The translations under genes and the position numbers were made by a program. The notes beneath the pieces were generated by a model. The model saw only the letters and a program-made list of their open reading frames with translations, had not been told where the DNA came from and searched no databases. Shown here piece by piece: positions 24,275 to 32,764 of a stretch of 64,000 bases of DNA. This DNA is from CAYQVW01 sp964421245 (GTDB lineage Bacteria > Margulisbacteria > WOR-1 > XYC2-FULL-46-14): positions 285,080 to 349,079 of the forward strand of contig CAYQVW010000001.1 in the NCBI GenBank assembly GCA_964421245.1, in the 5' to 3' direction. How positions within the stretch are numbered: the stretch's first letter is position 1; each line of letters opens with the position of its first letter.

Positions 24275-25144
24275 ATGAAAGTAGGATTTTTAGGTCCAGA
24301 AGGTACGTTTTCTGAAGCTGCTGCCAAATTATATCAAAATAAATTAGAGGGAAAAACTGAGCTCGTTCCATTTACAACGATTCATAACCTTCTTTTGGCA
24401 ATTAATAGAGGAGAAATAAAAGAAGGGGTCTGTCCAGTTGAAAACTCGATTGAGGGAACCATTGGCATAGTAACCGATATGCTGGCAAAAGATGTCAATC
24501 TACTTATCCGTCAAGAAATTATAATCCCAATTTATCACTATCTTTTTGCTCAAAAAGGAATTAAGTTATCTGAGGTTACAGACGTTATATCTCATCCACA
24601 AGCACTTGATCAGTGTAAAGACTTTTTGAGAAAAAAACTGGCAAAAGCCAAGCTTCACCTATCTTACAGTACAGCAGATGCGGTTAAGCAGGTTGCCATA
24701 TCACTTGGAGAGAGAATTATTGCTCATGGCAGGGTAAAAGGACGAGTCTTTGCGGCAATTGGAAATATTGCTACTGCAAAACTTTATGGTTTAAAAGTAC
24801 TAGCGCCAAAAATTAATGCAGCTGAGAACCAAACCCGCTTTATTGTTTTGGCAAAAACTGATCATCCAAAGATTGGCAAAAATAAAACATCAATTGTTTT
24901 TTCTATTAAAAAAGACCGACCCGGAGGCCTTTTTGATATCTTAAAAGAGTTTGCCGATAGAAAAATCAATTTAACCAAAATTGAGTCCCGTCCTTCTAAA
25001 AAAGCACTTGGCGATTATTACTTTTTTGTAGATATGGTAGGTCATAAAAAAGACAAGAAGGTAGAAGCAGCATTGAAAAATGTTAAGGCAAAAGCCGGAT
25101 TCTATAAATTTCTTGGGTCATATCTAGCAGCAAGGGGGAAATAA
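24275..25144 (+). CDS. pheA: Prephenate dehydratase with ACT domain
   Basis: Converts prephenate to phenylpyruvate for phenylalanine synthesis. 289 residues: VGFLGPEGTFSEAAA at the start, GVCPVENSIEGTIGIVTDML, and NQTRFIVLA before a C-terminal ACT domain (IVFSIKKDRPGGLFDILKEFADRKINLTKIESRPSK), which in this family binds phenylalanine for feedback control. No chorismate mutase domain is fused. It is followed after one base by the YtxH/DUF948 genes, then argS and ilvE. Confidence 0.95.
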   Translation: MKVGFLGPEGTFSEAAAKLYQNKLEGKTELVPFTTIHNLLLAINRGEIKEGVCPVENSIEGTIGIVTDMLAKDVNLLIRQEIIIPIYHYLFAQKGIKLSEVTDVISHPQALDQCKDFLRKKLAKAKLHLSYSTADAVKQVAISLGERIIAHGRVKGRVFAAIGNIATAKLYGLKVLAPKINAAENQTRFIVLAKTDHPKIGKNKTSIVFSIKKDRPGGLFDILKEFADRKINLTKIESRPSKKALGDYYFFVDMVGHKKDKKVEAALKNVKAKAGFYKFLGSYLAARGK

Positions 25145-25145
25145 A

Positions 25146-25379
25146 ATGTCTGAGTTGGAAAATGGAAATTCTTTCTTAAGTGGGATAATGATTGGTGGAG
25201 TAATAGGTGCGGCACTTGGTGTTATATTATCAGGAGATGAAACCCGCAGCAAATTACAAAAGAAATTAGAGGATTTTGATTTCGAAGCCGCAATCGATAA
25301 ATTTAGTAAGGCATTTGAAGAGGGAGCAAAAGAAGCGAAGGAAACAACTAAGAAAATATCAGCCGAGGAGGAACTATGA
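25146..25379 (+). CDS. YtxH-like small membrane protein
   Basis: 77 residues: one Gly-rich hydrophobic helix (SGIMIGGVIGAALGVILSG, about 12-30), then an amphipathic charged helix (KLQKKLEDFDFEAAIDKFSKAFEEGAKEAKE). That is the YtxH pattern found next to DUF948 proteins in stress and envelope contexts. It overlaps the DUF948-like gene by four bases. Function is not established. Confidence 0.75.
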   Translation: MSELENGNSFLSGIMIGGVIGAALGVILSGDETRSKLQKKLEDFDFEAAIDKFSKAFEEGAKEAKETTKKISAEEEL

Positions 25380-25708
25380 TACTATTTCAGCAGATCTTAT
25401 TGGCCTGTCTTAGTCTGTTTGTAGTTGCTCTAACCGTTGCAGTTGTTTTTTCTGTTCTTATTTTAAAAGAAGTTTTAGATAGTGTGAAAGCAGTTAATTC
25501 TACCGTCAAAGATGCGAGACGTCGTTTTAACGCTTTGACCGGATTCTTAGATACAATATCAACATTTTTTGGTGGAATTGACTCTGCCAAAAAGAAGATG
25601 AGAAAGAAAATGGTAAAACAACTAATGCCATCCAAAGCGGTAGTGATCGGTTTTTTTGCTGGCCTAAAAAAGGGAGTACAGGTATTGGTAGGAGGTGATT
25701 CGAAATGA
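25376..25708 (+). CDS. DUF948-like membrane protein
   Basis: 110 residues with one N-terminal helix (ILLACLSLFVVALTVAVVFSVLIL) followed by a coiled-coil-like stretch (LDSVKAVNSTVKDARRRFNALTGFLDTIS) and a second weakly hydrophobic segment (VVIGFFAGLKKGVQVLVGG). It matches the DUF948 layout and sits between two YtxH-type genes with four-base overlaps, so the three probably act as one membrane-associated set. Confidence 0.72.
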   Translation: MILFQQILLACLSLFVVALTVAVVFSVLILKEVLDSVKAVNSTVKDARRRFNALTGFLDTISTFFGGIDSAKKKMRKKMVKQLMPSKAVVIGFFAGLKKGVQVLVGGDSK

Positions 25709-25875
25709 GAAGATGGTTCAAAACACTTTTTGCTGGTGGGGTTATAGGTGGGGTTCTTGGTGTTCTCTTTGCACCTGAAAAAGGGGAAAAGTCCAGAACA
25801 AAATTAAAAGATGCAATGGAAAAAGGCAAGGAAAAATTTAAAGAAATTAAGGGTGAGTTCGAAGAAAAAGAATGA
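25705..25875 (+). CDS. Second YtxH-like small membrane protein (56 residues)
   Basis: A short gene, easy to miss. GGAGGTGATTCGAA precedes ATG 25705; the product has a Gly-rich helix (TLFAGGVIGGVLGVLFAPEKG) and a lysine/glutamate-rich tail (KLKDAMEKGKEKFKEIKG). It is clearly paralogous to the 25146 product (GGVIGxxLGV core). Its start overlaps the DUF948 gene and its TGA overlaps the argS ATG (ATGA), which supports real translation. Confidence 0.85.
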   Translation: MRRWFKTLFAGGVIGGVLGVLFAPEKGEKSRTKLKDAMEKGKEKFKEIKGEFEEKE

Positions 25876-27479
25876 AAGTTAAGATTGCCAAGGTTGTCAA
25901 AGAAGTTTTATTAAAAAAACTTCCAGAGGGAATTGATTTACCGGAATTATCAATAGAAATACCAAAAAATCAGGAATATGGTGATTTTTCTTCTAATGTT
26001 GCTTTTTTGCTTACAAAGCATCTCAAGAAATCACCTCGACAAATTGCACAATCACTGATAGAGGATCTACTAAAGCACAAAACAAGTAAATCTCTTTTTT
26101 CAAAAATAGATGTTGCTCCCAATGGTTTCATAAACTTCACTTTAAACTTAGATTATTTACAAAAGAATATTCAACATATTATAAAATCAGATAGAAACTA
26201 CGGAAAGAGCAACGCAGGTAAAGGCAAAAAAGCATTGATTGAGTTTGTCTCGGCAAACCCAACCGGACCACTGCATGTTGGACATGGTCGTTGGGCGGTA
26301 ATAGGAGATGACATTGCCTCTCTATTTGAGATATGCGGATATAAGGTTGAGAGAGAGTTTTATGTAAATGACATTGGCAATCAAATTAATAAGTTAGAAG
26401 AATCTGTTAAGGCTGTTTCAAATAACGAGGCATTACCGGAAGATGGGTATGGCGGGGCATATATTAAAGATATTGAGGCAGAGTTAAAAGATAAAATAAA
26501 TGACCCGAAATTCAGAAAGCTTCTTTTGTCAAATATTTTGGATCATCAAAAAAATATTATGAAACAGCTTGGTGTATCCTTTGATAATTTTTTTAGTGAG
26601 AAAAAACTTCATGATAAAAATGCAATTGAAAATGCTATTTCTAAGTTAACTGCTGATGGACATACTTTTCGAAAAGATGGGGCCCTCTGGTTCAAATCAG
26701 AGTCTTTTGGTGATGATAAAAACCGGGTTTTAGTTCGTGCCAATGGAGAAACGACCTATTTTGCAGCAGATATTGCCTATCACTTAAACAAATATGAGCG
26801 TGGATTTGATCTGATAATCAACGTTTGGGGGGCCGATCACCATGGCTATGTAACACGTCTAAAGGCTGCAATTGAGGCATTAGCTCTTCCAATTGAGCGC
26901 TTTGAGGTAATTATTGGACAACTCGTTTCTCTTTTCCGTGGAAAAGAGCCGGTTCGAATGAGTAAGCGTACTGGTGACATGGTAACACTTGAAGAGGTCA
27001 TTTCCGAGATTGGTCCAGATGCCACTCGTTTTTTTATGACTATGAATTCGGCCAATAATCATATTGCTTTCGACCTTGAACTTGCCAAGAAAAAGAGTCA
27101 AGAGAACCCAGTATATTATGTACAATATGCACATGCTAGGATTTGTAGCATCTTGAGAAAATCCCAGCATCCAACATCTACATCTAATATCCATACAGGC
27201 ATCCAAACCAAAAACCTAACTTCTCTAACTCATGAGGCAGAGAGAATTTTAATGAGGAAGTTGTTAGATGTAGAAGATGAAATCATAGCTGCTTGCAGAA
27301 AAAGAGAGCCGCATCTGATTGTGAATTATATGAAAGATCTGGCCCAAGTCTTTCATAATTTTTATCATAAGTGCCGAGTTTTAGAAAATCCAGCTCGTTT
27401 GATGCTGGTTGACGCTACTCGAATAGTATTTCGAAATATGTTAGAATTATTGAAAATCAGTGCACCGGGGAAAATGTAA
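25872..27479 (+). CDS. argS: Arginyl-tRNA synthetase
   Basis: Class I synthetase charging tRNA-Arg. 535 residues: N-terminal additional domain (EIPKNQEYGDFSSNVAF), catalytic HIGH equivalent HVGH at 135-138 in SANPTGPLHVGHGR, KMSKS equivalent RMSK at about 362-365, and the C-terminal anticodon-binding DALR domain starting near residue 420. Slightly short for the family (about 550-580). It overlaps its neighbours on both sides by one to four bases. Confidence 0.96.
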   Translation: MKVKIAKVVKEVLLKKLPEGIDLPELSIEIPKNQEYGDFSSNVAFLLTKHLKKSPRQIAQSLIEDLLKHKTSKSLFSKIDVAPNGFINFTLNLDYLQKNIQHIIKSDRNYGKSNAGKGKKALIEFVSANPTGPLHVGHGRWAVIGDDIASLFEICGYKVEREFYVNDIGNQINKLEESVKAVSNNEALPEDGYGGAYIKDIEAELKDKINDPKFRKLLLSNILDHQKNIMKQLGVSFDNFFSEKKLHDKNAIENAISKLTADGHTFRKDGALWFKSESFGDDKNRVLVRANGETTYFAADIAYHLNKYERGFDLIINVWGADHHGYVTRLKAAIEALALPIERFEVIIGQLVSLFRGKEPVRMSKRTGDMVTLEEVISEIGPDATRFFMTMNSANNHIAFDLELAKKKSQENPVYYVQYAHARICSILRKSQHPTSTSNIHTGIQTKNLTSLTHEAERILMRKLLDVEDEIIAACRKREPHLIVNYMKDLAQVFHNFYHKCRVLENPARLMLVDATRIVFRNMLELLKISAPGKM

Positions 27480-28390
27480 TGAAATACGCATATTTTAAAG
27501 GTAAAATCGTTCCGTTTGAAGAAGCGACTTTGAGTATTATGACCCATGCTCTAAATTACGGCACCGGCTGTTTTGAGGGGATTAGAGCCTATTGGAATGA
27601 AGAACAGCAAACATCCTATATTTTAAAACTAAAAGAACATTATCAACGATTGCTGCTTTCATGTAAGGCAATACATACTAAGATAGATCCAACCTTAAAT
27701 GATCTTATCAAAATTACCATTGAGTTGGTTAAGAAAAATGGTTATAAGCAGGATGTTTATATCCGCCCAATTGCATATAAGTCCGAAGAAAAAATTGGAT
27801 TAGGTTTGTATGGTGTTGAGGACGATCTTGCTATCTACCTGGCTCCTTTTGGAGACTACCTTGACACTTCGAAGGGAATAAAGGTTTGCCTCTCAAAATA
27901 TCATCGAATCAACAGTAAATCTATGCCATCCGGGGCAAAACTGACCGGAACCTATTTTAATTCTTCTCTGGCAAAGTCGGAAGCTCTGATGAGAGGATAT
28001 GTAGAGGCAATTACTCTGACAGATAAAGGGAATGTTGCAGAGGGGAGTGCGGAGAATCTTTTCATGGTAAAAAATGGAAAGCTGATAACTCCTCCTCTAA
28101 CTGACGATATCCTGCCCGGCATTACCAGAAAAGCAATTATGCTATTGGCCAAAAAAGAACTGGGGATAGATACGATCGAAAAATCGTTTAAACCTGCTGC
28201 CTTGTATAAAGCAGATGAACTCTTCTTTTGCGGTACTGGTGTACAGATTTCTCCAATCAGCCAGATTGAAAAGAAAAAGATTGGCAATGGTAGCATCGGA
28301 CCAATAACTAAAAAACTCCAAGAAATATATTTCAAGGCTGTAAAAGGAAAAAATCCTAAATATAAATCCTGGTTAACCCCGGTTAAATAA
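27479..28390 (+). CDS. ilvE: Branched-chain amino acid aminotransferase
   Basis: PLP fold-type IV transaminase for leucine, isoleucine and valine. 303 residues with HALNYGTGCFEGIRAYW at the N-terminus, RPIAYKSEEKIGLG, the PLP lysine in SGAKLTGTYFNSSLAKSEAL, EGSAENLFMVKNGKLITP and FCGTGVQISPI. The FEGIRAYW block indicates IlvE rather than D-amino-acid transaminase. One-base overlaps (TAATG) with argS and acpS make a tight unit. Confidence 0.93.
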   Translation: MKYAYFKGKIVPFEEATLSIMTHALNYGTGCFEGIRAYWNEEQQTSYILKLKEHYQRLLLSCKAIHTKIDPTLNDLIKITIELVKKNGYKQDVYIRPIAYKSEEKIGLGLYGVEDDLAIYLAPFGDYLDTSKGIKVCLSKYHRINSKSMPSGAKLTGTYFNSSLAKSEALMRGYVEAITLTDKGNVAEGSAENLFMVKNGKLITPPLTDDILPGITRKAIMLLAKKELGIDTIEKSFKPAALYKADELFFCGTGVQISPISQIEKKKIGNGSIGPITKKLQEIYFKAVKGKNPKYKSWLTPVK

Positions 28391-28737
28391 TGATTAAGGG
28401 TATCGGCGTAGATATTATTGAGACTACCCGCATTAAAGAAGCTGTTGAAAAGTTTGGTGATCGTTTTTTAAAAAGAATTTTTACAGATAAGGAATTAGAT
28501 TACTGTCAGGCGCGTCTGGGGGAACTAGCAGTTCGTTTTGCCGCAAAAGAAGCATATTCCAAAGCTAATGGCTCGGGAATTGTAGCCGATTTGTCCTGGA
28601 AAAACATAGAAATTATTAATGATAATAGTGGAAGACCCCATATTTATCTAAACGGAAAACTAGCAAAAAACGTACAAGTAAGTCTTTCTCATGAAAAAAA
28701 TTCTGCAATTGCTTTTGTGGTTATTTCTGATATATAA
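28390..28737 (+). CDS. acpS: Holo-[acyl-carrier-protein] synthase
   Basis: Transfers 4'-phosphopantetheine from CoA to acyl carrier protein. 115 residues, typical for the trimeric AcpS type: GIGVDIIETTRI at the N-terminus (Asp8 binds Mg) and RFAAKEAYSKANGSGI (Glu of the KEA motif), with LSHEKNSAIAFVV near the end. The MEP, peptidoglycan and Mla genes elsewhere fit a cell that makes its own membrane lipids. Confidence 0.94.
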   Translation: MIKGIGVDIIETTRIKEAVEKFGDRFLKRIFTDKELDYCQARLGELAVRFAAKEAYSKANGSGIVADLSWKNIEIINDNSGRPHIYLNGKLAKNVQVSLSHEKNSAIAFVVISDI

Positions 28738-28768
28738 TAGTACAAAAATATAGCGACGGAGGAAAATA

Positions 28769-29137
28769 ATGGGAGAATCCAATAAGAAAGTATTAGTTGT
28801 GGATGATAAAGCAGAAAACCGAAAAATTTTAAAAGATCTTTTGGGTTTTAAAGGATATCAAATAATTGAAGCAGGTTCTGGCAAAGAAGCAGTGAAAAAA
28901 GCAAAGGAAAAACCTGATTTAATACTATTAGATATTTTAATGCCTGATATGGATGGTTATGAGGTTGCAAAGCTTTTAAAAGCGGACGGCAAAACGAAAG
29001 ATATTCCTTTTATTGTTTTAACAGCTAACGAAGATAACAAAGAAACCGATAAGGCATTTGCTGCTGGAGCAAAGGACTATATTGTTAAGCCTTTTCAACC
29101 AGCAGATTTATTGGGTAAGATTTCAAAGGTTATATAA
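28769..29137 (+). CDS. Stand-alone CheY-like response regulator receiver
   Basis: 122 residues, receiver domain only: acidic pair Asp12-Asp13, phospho-acceptor Asp55 (LILLDILMPDMDG), Thr85 (VLTAN) and Lys107 (IVKPF). There is no output domain and no histidine kinase in the window. It has CGGAGGAAAATA before the ATG and a TATAAT about 38 bases upstream. The partner and output are unknown; single-domain receivers often act through protein-protein contact. Confidence 0.93.
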   Translation: MGESNKKVLVVDDKAENRKILKDLLGFKGYQIIEAGSGKEAVKKAKEKPDLILLDILMPDMDGYEVAKLLKADGKTKDIPFIVLTANEDNKETDKAFAAGAKDYIVKPFQPADLLGKISKVI

Positions 29138-29140
29138 CCA

Positions 29141-29992
29141 TTGAAAAAAAATAAAATAAAAGGCTTAATTCCAAAGCGAGGCCACGACTTCCATAAGGGG
29201 AATTGTGGAGAGGTCTTTTTAGTTGCAACATCCCCTGGAATGACAGGTTCCGGGGTTCTTGCTGCACGAGGGGCGCTGCGGTCCGGAGCCGGATTAGTAA
29301 AGCTGGCTGTTCCCAAAAGCCTTCAAAATTTTGTGGATATTGCCGCTCCTGAAATCATTACACATGGATTAACAGAGACCTTTCAAGGTGTAATTAGTGA
29401 GAAAGCCGCAAAAGAAATTTTAAATTTGGCAAAAAATGCTGATGTCCTAGCTATTGGTCCTGGACTTTCAAGTTCGATAGTTACAAGGTCATTAACCTCT
29501 TGGAAGAAAACAATAATAATTGATGCAGATGGATTAAACTCTATTTCGGAGCATCCATCAATCCTAATGAAGTTTGTAAAACCGGTTATTATTACCCCTC
29601 ATCCGGGAGAACTTGCCCGCCTAACCCGGCTTTCGGTCAAGGAGATACAAGAAAATCGAGTAAAAGTTGCCCAAAAAGCAGCAAAAACCTGGGGAGTAAT
29701 ATGTGTTTTAAAGGGAGCAAATACTGTCGTTGCAACTCCAGATAAAAAGGTATATATTAATAAAAATGGTAACCCGGGCATGGCAACCGCCGGGATGGGT
29801 GACGTTTTAACTGGAATGATTGCTTCATTTGTTGCCCAAGGAGCGTCACCGTACGATGCCTCAATCCTGGGAGTCTACTTACATGGCTTATCCGGTGATT
29901 TGGCGGTAAAATCAGAGGGAGTGCATGGCCTGATTGCGTCCGATGTCGTCTCACAAATTCCAAAGGCAATTTTAAAATGCTTGAAAAGTTAG
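29141..29992 (+). CDS. nnrD: ADP-dependent (S)-NAD(P)H-hydrate dehydratase
   Basis: Repairs hydrated NADH/NADPH. 283 residues with the ribokinase-like signatures GNCGEVFLVATSPGMTGSGVLAARGALRSGAGLV, TPHPGELARL, VLKGANTVVATPD and GNPGMATAGMGDVLTGMIA. Only the dehydratase domain is present; the epimerase (NnrE) half, fused in many bacteria, is absent. The start is TTG 29141. It overlaps mlaE by 16 bases. Confidence 0.93.
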   Translation: MKKNKIKGLIPKRGHDFHKGNCGEVFLVATSPGMTGSGVLAARGALRSGAGLVKLAVPKSLQNFVDIAAPEIITHGLTETFQGVISEKAAKEILNLAKNADVLAIGPGLSSSIVTRSLTSWKKTIIIDADGLNSISEHPSILMKFVKPVIITPHPGELARLTRLSVKEIQENRVKVAQKAAKTWGVICVLKGANTVVATPDKKVYINKNGNPGMATAGMGDVLTGMIASFVAQGASPYDASILGVYLHGLSGDLAVKSEGVHGLIASDVVSQIPKAILKCLKS

Positions 29993-30753
29993 AAACAAAA
30001 ATTATCAATATGGTTATAGCCTTCTTAGAAGAGGTTGGAAGGGTAGCTATTCTTGGACGAGAAGCCCTTTCTGGTATCTTTAGTGGAAAGACAAACATTA
30101 AATTAACATTAGAACAGATGGTAAAAATGGGAGTAGACTCCCTGCCAATTGCCTTAATTGGAGCAGGTTTTGTCGGAATGGTATTTGCTGTTCAAATTGC
30201 GACCGAATTTGTTAAGTTTGGAGCAGGAAAATTTGTTGGTGGAGTAATGGCAATTTCCGTAGCTCGTGAACTGGCCCCTGCCTTAAGCGGAATTATTGTT
30301 TCTGCTCGTGTTGCTTCGGCAATTACTGCAGAAATGGGAACAATGAAGGTAACCGAACAAATCGATGCACTCAAGGCACTTGGTAGTAGCCCGATTAAAT
30401 ATTTAGTCATTCCACGATTTTGGGCCTGTACTATTATGATGCCCTTATTAACAATTTTGGCAGATTTGGTATGCTTTTTTGGTGGATATCTTGTTGCTGT
30501 TTTTCTTATAAAGATAAACGGGAGCGATTATATGACTTCGGCTCAACAGTTGATGAAGCTTTGGGATGTCTTTGGTGGGATAATTAAATCAGTTATTTTT
30601 GGTATGGCAATTGCAATTATTGCCTGTCACAAGGGATTGCATACTAAGGGAGGGGCTAAGGGAGTAGGGGAGGCAACGACTAGTTCAGTTGTGGCTTCTC
30701 TAATAGCACTATTTGTTTTAAATTATTTCTTATCGGTATTATTTTTTAAATGA
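29977..30753 (+). CDS. mlaE: MlaE-type ABC transporter permease
   Basis: Inner-membrane permease of the MCE/Mla phospholipid transport system, which moves lipids between the two membranes. 258 residues with several hydrophobic helices and the family blocks LIGAGFVGMVFAVQIATEF, ARELAPALSGIIVSARVASAITAEMGTMKVTEQIDALKALG and GVGEATTSSVVASLI. The following genes supply the ATPase and the MCE-domain protein. No mlaB/mlaC is seen. Confidence 0.94.
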   Translation: MLEKLETKIINMVIAFLEEVGRVAILGREALSGIFSGKTNIKLTLEQMVKMGVDSLPIALIGAGFVGMVFAVQIATEFVKFGAGKFVGGVMAISVARELAPALSGIIVSARVASAITAEMGTMKVTEQIDALKALGSSPIKYLVIPRFWACTIMMPLLTILADLVCFFGGYLVAVFLIKINGSDYMTSAQQLMKLWDVFGGIIKSVIFGMAIAIIACHKGLHTKGGAKGVGEATTSSVVASLIALFVLNYFLSVLFFK

Positions 30754-31481
30754 TAAAAATTAAGAATTTAACAAAAAAATATAATGATCTGATGGTATTA
30801 GATCATGTGTCGCTTGAGATAAAAGATGGAGAGCAATTGGCAATCATTGGCCCTTCTGGTTGTGGAAAGAGTACCTTGCTCCGCCTACTTATGCGCCTTG
30901 AACCAGAAACAAACGGATCCATTGAGATTAATGGAAAAGATATTGCAAAATTAAATAACGAGGAAATGATTAAGTTAAGACAACAAATTGGAATGGTATT
31001 CCAGTCTTCTGCATTATTTGATTCATTAACGGTTGGAGAAAATGTTGCTTTTGCACTAAGGGAACATACTCATAAAAGTGATCTGGAAATTAAAAAAATA
31101 GTGGCTCATAAACTAGATCGCGTTGGTTTGTCTGGTAAAGAAGAGCTTATGCCTTCTGAGCTTTCTGGTGGTATGCAAAAAAGAGTTTCGATTGCCAGGG
31201 CCTTGGCTTTTGATCCAAAGATAATCCTCTATGATGAACCGACAACCGGACTTGACCCTATAACCTCAATAACTATAGAAAATTTAATTAATAAAATCGC
31301 AGAAGAGATGAAAGCCACGTCAATCATTGTTACTCATCAATTAAGTACTGTATTTAGGACAGCAACTCATATTATAATGATGGATGAAGGAAAATTCATT
31401 GATGTTGGATCGGTTGGGCAGGCTCGAAACTCAAAGAATTTAATTGTAAAAGAGTTCATAACAGCCGGATTAATAAACTAG
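30750..31481 (+). CDS. mlaF: MlaF-type ABC transporter ATPase
   Basis: ATPase of the Mla complex. 243 residues: Walker A GPSGCGKST (about 34-42), Q-loop VFQSSALFDSLTVGENVAF, ABC signature LSGGMQKRVSIARAL, Walker B IILYDEPTTGLDP and H-loop VTHQ. VGENVAFALREHT is the MlaF form of the Q-loop region. Overlaps mlaE by four bases. Confidence 0.95.
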   Translation: MIKIKNLTKKYNDLMVLDHVSLEIKDGEQLAIIGPSGCGKSTLLRLLMRLEPETNGSIEINGKDIAKLNNEEMIKLRQQIGMVFQSSALFDSLTVGENVAFALREHTHKSDLEIKKIVAHKLDRVGLSGKEELMPSELSGGMQKRVSIARALAFDPKIILYDEPTTGLDPITSITIENLINKIAEEMKATSIIVTHQLSTVFRTATHIIMMDEGKFIDVGSVGQARNSKNLIVKEFITAGLIN

Positions 31482-31492
31482 GAGGAAAAAAG

Positions 31493-32599
31493 ATGAAAAT
31501 GACAGTCCTGAGCAAGGTTGGATTAACAACAGTTATTGCATTGGTTGTTTTGGCAATGATAATAAGCTGGAAAAGTGAGATATTTCTTATTCGTACTGGC
31601 TACGAATTGATCGGTTCTTTTAAAAGTATTGAGGGATTAACAATTGGATCCGAGGTTCGTTACCGTGGATTTAATATTGGAAAAGTTATGAGTATTGATC
31701 CAACACCAAAGGATATTAAGGTTTTTGCTCGTGTAAAAAGAAAAATCAAGCTACCGGTAGATTCAAAACTAAGAGTAGCCTTTGATGGCTTGGTCGGATT
31801 AAAGTATCTGGATGTTAGGCCCGGGACATCGAGTGAATTATATAAAGAAGGAGATGTTTTGGATGGTATTTCAACATCTGGAATTGTTGATTTCATAGAC
31901 ATTGGGGCACAAAATCTACAGGAAACTAAAGCTATTCTTGAAAATGTAAGAAAACTAGCATCTGACCCAAAAATACAACATGCATTTGCAAATGCAATAT
32001 TAACAGCTAATCAGGTTGCAATAGACATGAGAAAGCTAACTCAAGAGCTGAGAGCAACAAATAGAGGAATTATGGCAATTACGGGAGATCAAAATTTTCA
32101 ACAAGCAGTTAAGGGAACCGTTGCCGAGACGCATAAGACGTTGTCATCTGCCAATAGTTTCTTTGAGGGCTTCCGTAAACTTAATTTAGAGCCATCGGGA
32201 GACGTTCTTCTTGGATCAACTGCCAATCAGGTTCGTGGAAATATTGATATTACACAAGGACCCGGTGATTATTTTAGGTTTGGAATTGGAGAAGGTCCAA
32301 CCCGAGACCTAGGGCTTCATGATATCCTATTGGCCAGAAAACTCAACCGTCTTTGGGGTATGAAGCTTGGTATGATCAATTCAAGGCTTGGTGGGGGAGT
32401 TGATCTTTATGCCTCTCCAACATGGATATTTAGTACTGATGTTTATGATATTAACAATCCAAAACCAAATGCACCAAAACTCAGGCTTACAAGTGCTCAC
32501 GGGTTAAATAGACATGTTGACTTGGTTCTTCAAGCTGACGATATCTTTAATTCGGAGAGAAATTATTCGTTTGGGCTTAGCGTAAAAGGCAGCAACTAG
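31493..32599 (+). CDS. mlaD: MCE-domain substrate-binding protein, MlaD type
   Basis: Membrane-anchored MCE protein that forms the periplasmic lipid conduit. 368 residues: one N-terminal helix (VGLTTVIALVVLAMIISW), the MCE domain (about 30-115; FKSIEGLTIGSEVRYRGFNIGKV, LRVAFDGLVGLKYLDVRPG), a helical part (to about 230) and a C-terminal beta-rich segment. It is about twice E. coli MlaD; the extra part resembles the long MCE proteins of other phyla and could reach the outer membrane (inference). AGGAGGAAAAAAG precedes the ATG. It is the last + gene before the strand switch and dif-like site. Confidence 0.9.
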   Translation: MKMTVLSKVGLTTVIALVVLAMIISWKSEIFLIRTGYELIGSFKSIEGLTIGSEVRYRGFNIGKVMSIDPTPKDIKVFARVKRKIKLPVDSKLRVAFDGLVGLKYLDVRPGTSSELYKEGDVLDGISTSGIVDFIDIGAQNLQETKAILENVRKLASDPKIQHAFANAILTANQVAIDMRKLTQELRATNRGIMAITGDQNFQQAVKGTVAETHKTLSSANSFFEGFRKLNLEPSGDVLLGSTANQVRGNIDITQGPGDYFRFGIGEGPTRDLGLHDILLARKLNRLWGMKLGMINSRLGGGVDLYASPTWIFSTDVYDINNPKPNAPKLRLTSAHGLNRHVDLVLQADDIFNSERNYSFGLSVKGSN

Positions 32600-32619
32600 C
32601 AAGAAACGTTTCATGATTG

Positions 32620-32647
32620 ATGTCGTATAATATATCTTATGTCAAGT
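32620..32647. other. dif: Candidate dif site (XerC/XerD chromosome-dimer resolution)
   Basis: The 28-bp site splits into an 11-bp left arm ATGTCGTATAA, 6-bp centre TATATC and 11-bp right arm TTATGTCAAGT. From memory of known sites, 21 of 28 positions match the B. subtilis dif and 9 of 11 positions of the right (XerD) arm match E. coli dif. It lies in an intergenic gap exactly where coding direction flips from + (left) to - (right), as expected at a replication terminus. Confidence 0.65.
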
Positions 32648-32651
32648 ATAT

Positions 32652-32709
32652 GCTGGGTGACGATTAGCTACTTTTATGCTCTGGTGGGCCAAAAACTACA
32701 TCACCTAGC
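32652..32709. other. Possible structured RNA or DNA hairpin next to the dif-like site
   Basis: GCTGGGTGA (32652-32660) can pair along nine positions, one of them G-U, with TCACCTAGC (32701-32709), enclosing 40 bases. It belongs to no convincing reading frame. I do not recognise a riboswitch or known RNA family. Confidence 0.3.
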
Positions 32710-32711
32710 GG

Positions 32712-32734
32712 TTATCCACACACCGGTATTCACA
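32712..32734 (+). promoter_or_regulatory. Two DnaA-box-like nonamers
   Basis: TTATCCACA (32712-32720) is a perfect match to the DnaA box TTATNCACA, and GTATTCACA (32726-32734) is a weaker match in the same direction. Gene polarity argues for a terminus and not an origin here, so their role is unclear and a chance occurrence is possible. Confidence 0.3.
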
Positions 32735-32764
32735 GCAATCTTTATATATGATACAATATTCCAT

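Noticed and set aside
32712..32734. Replication origin suggested by DnaA boxes
   Set aside because: Genes converge on this point instead of diverging, no dnaA/dnaN/gyr genes are near, and one perfect nonamer is not rare in 64 kb.
32639..32764. Longer start for the small membrane protein (113 residues)
   Set aside because: It would begin inside the dif-like site and translate the hairpin and DnaA-box region; the 42 extra residues do not look like a real protein start and ATG 32765 begins a clean membrane helix.
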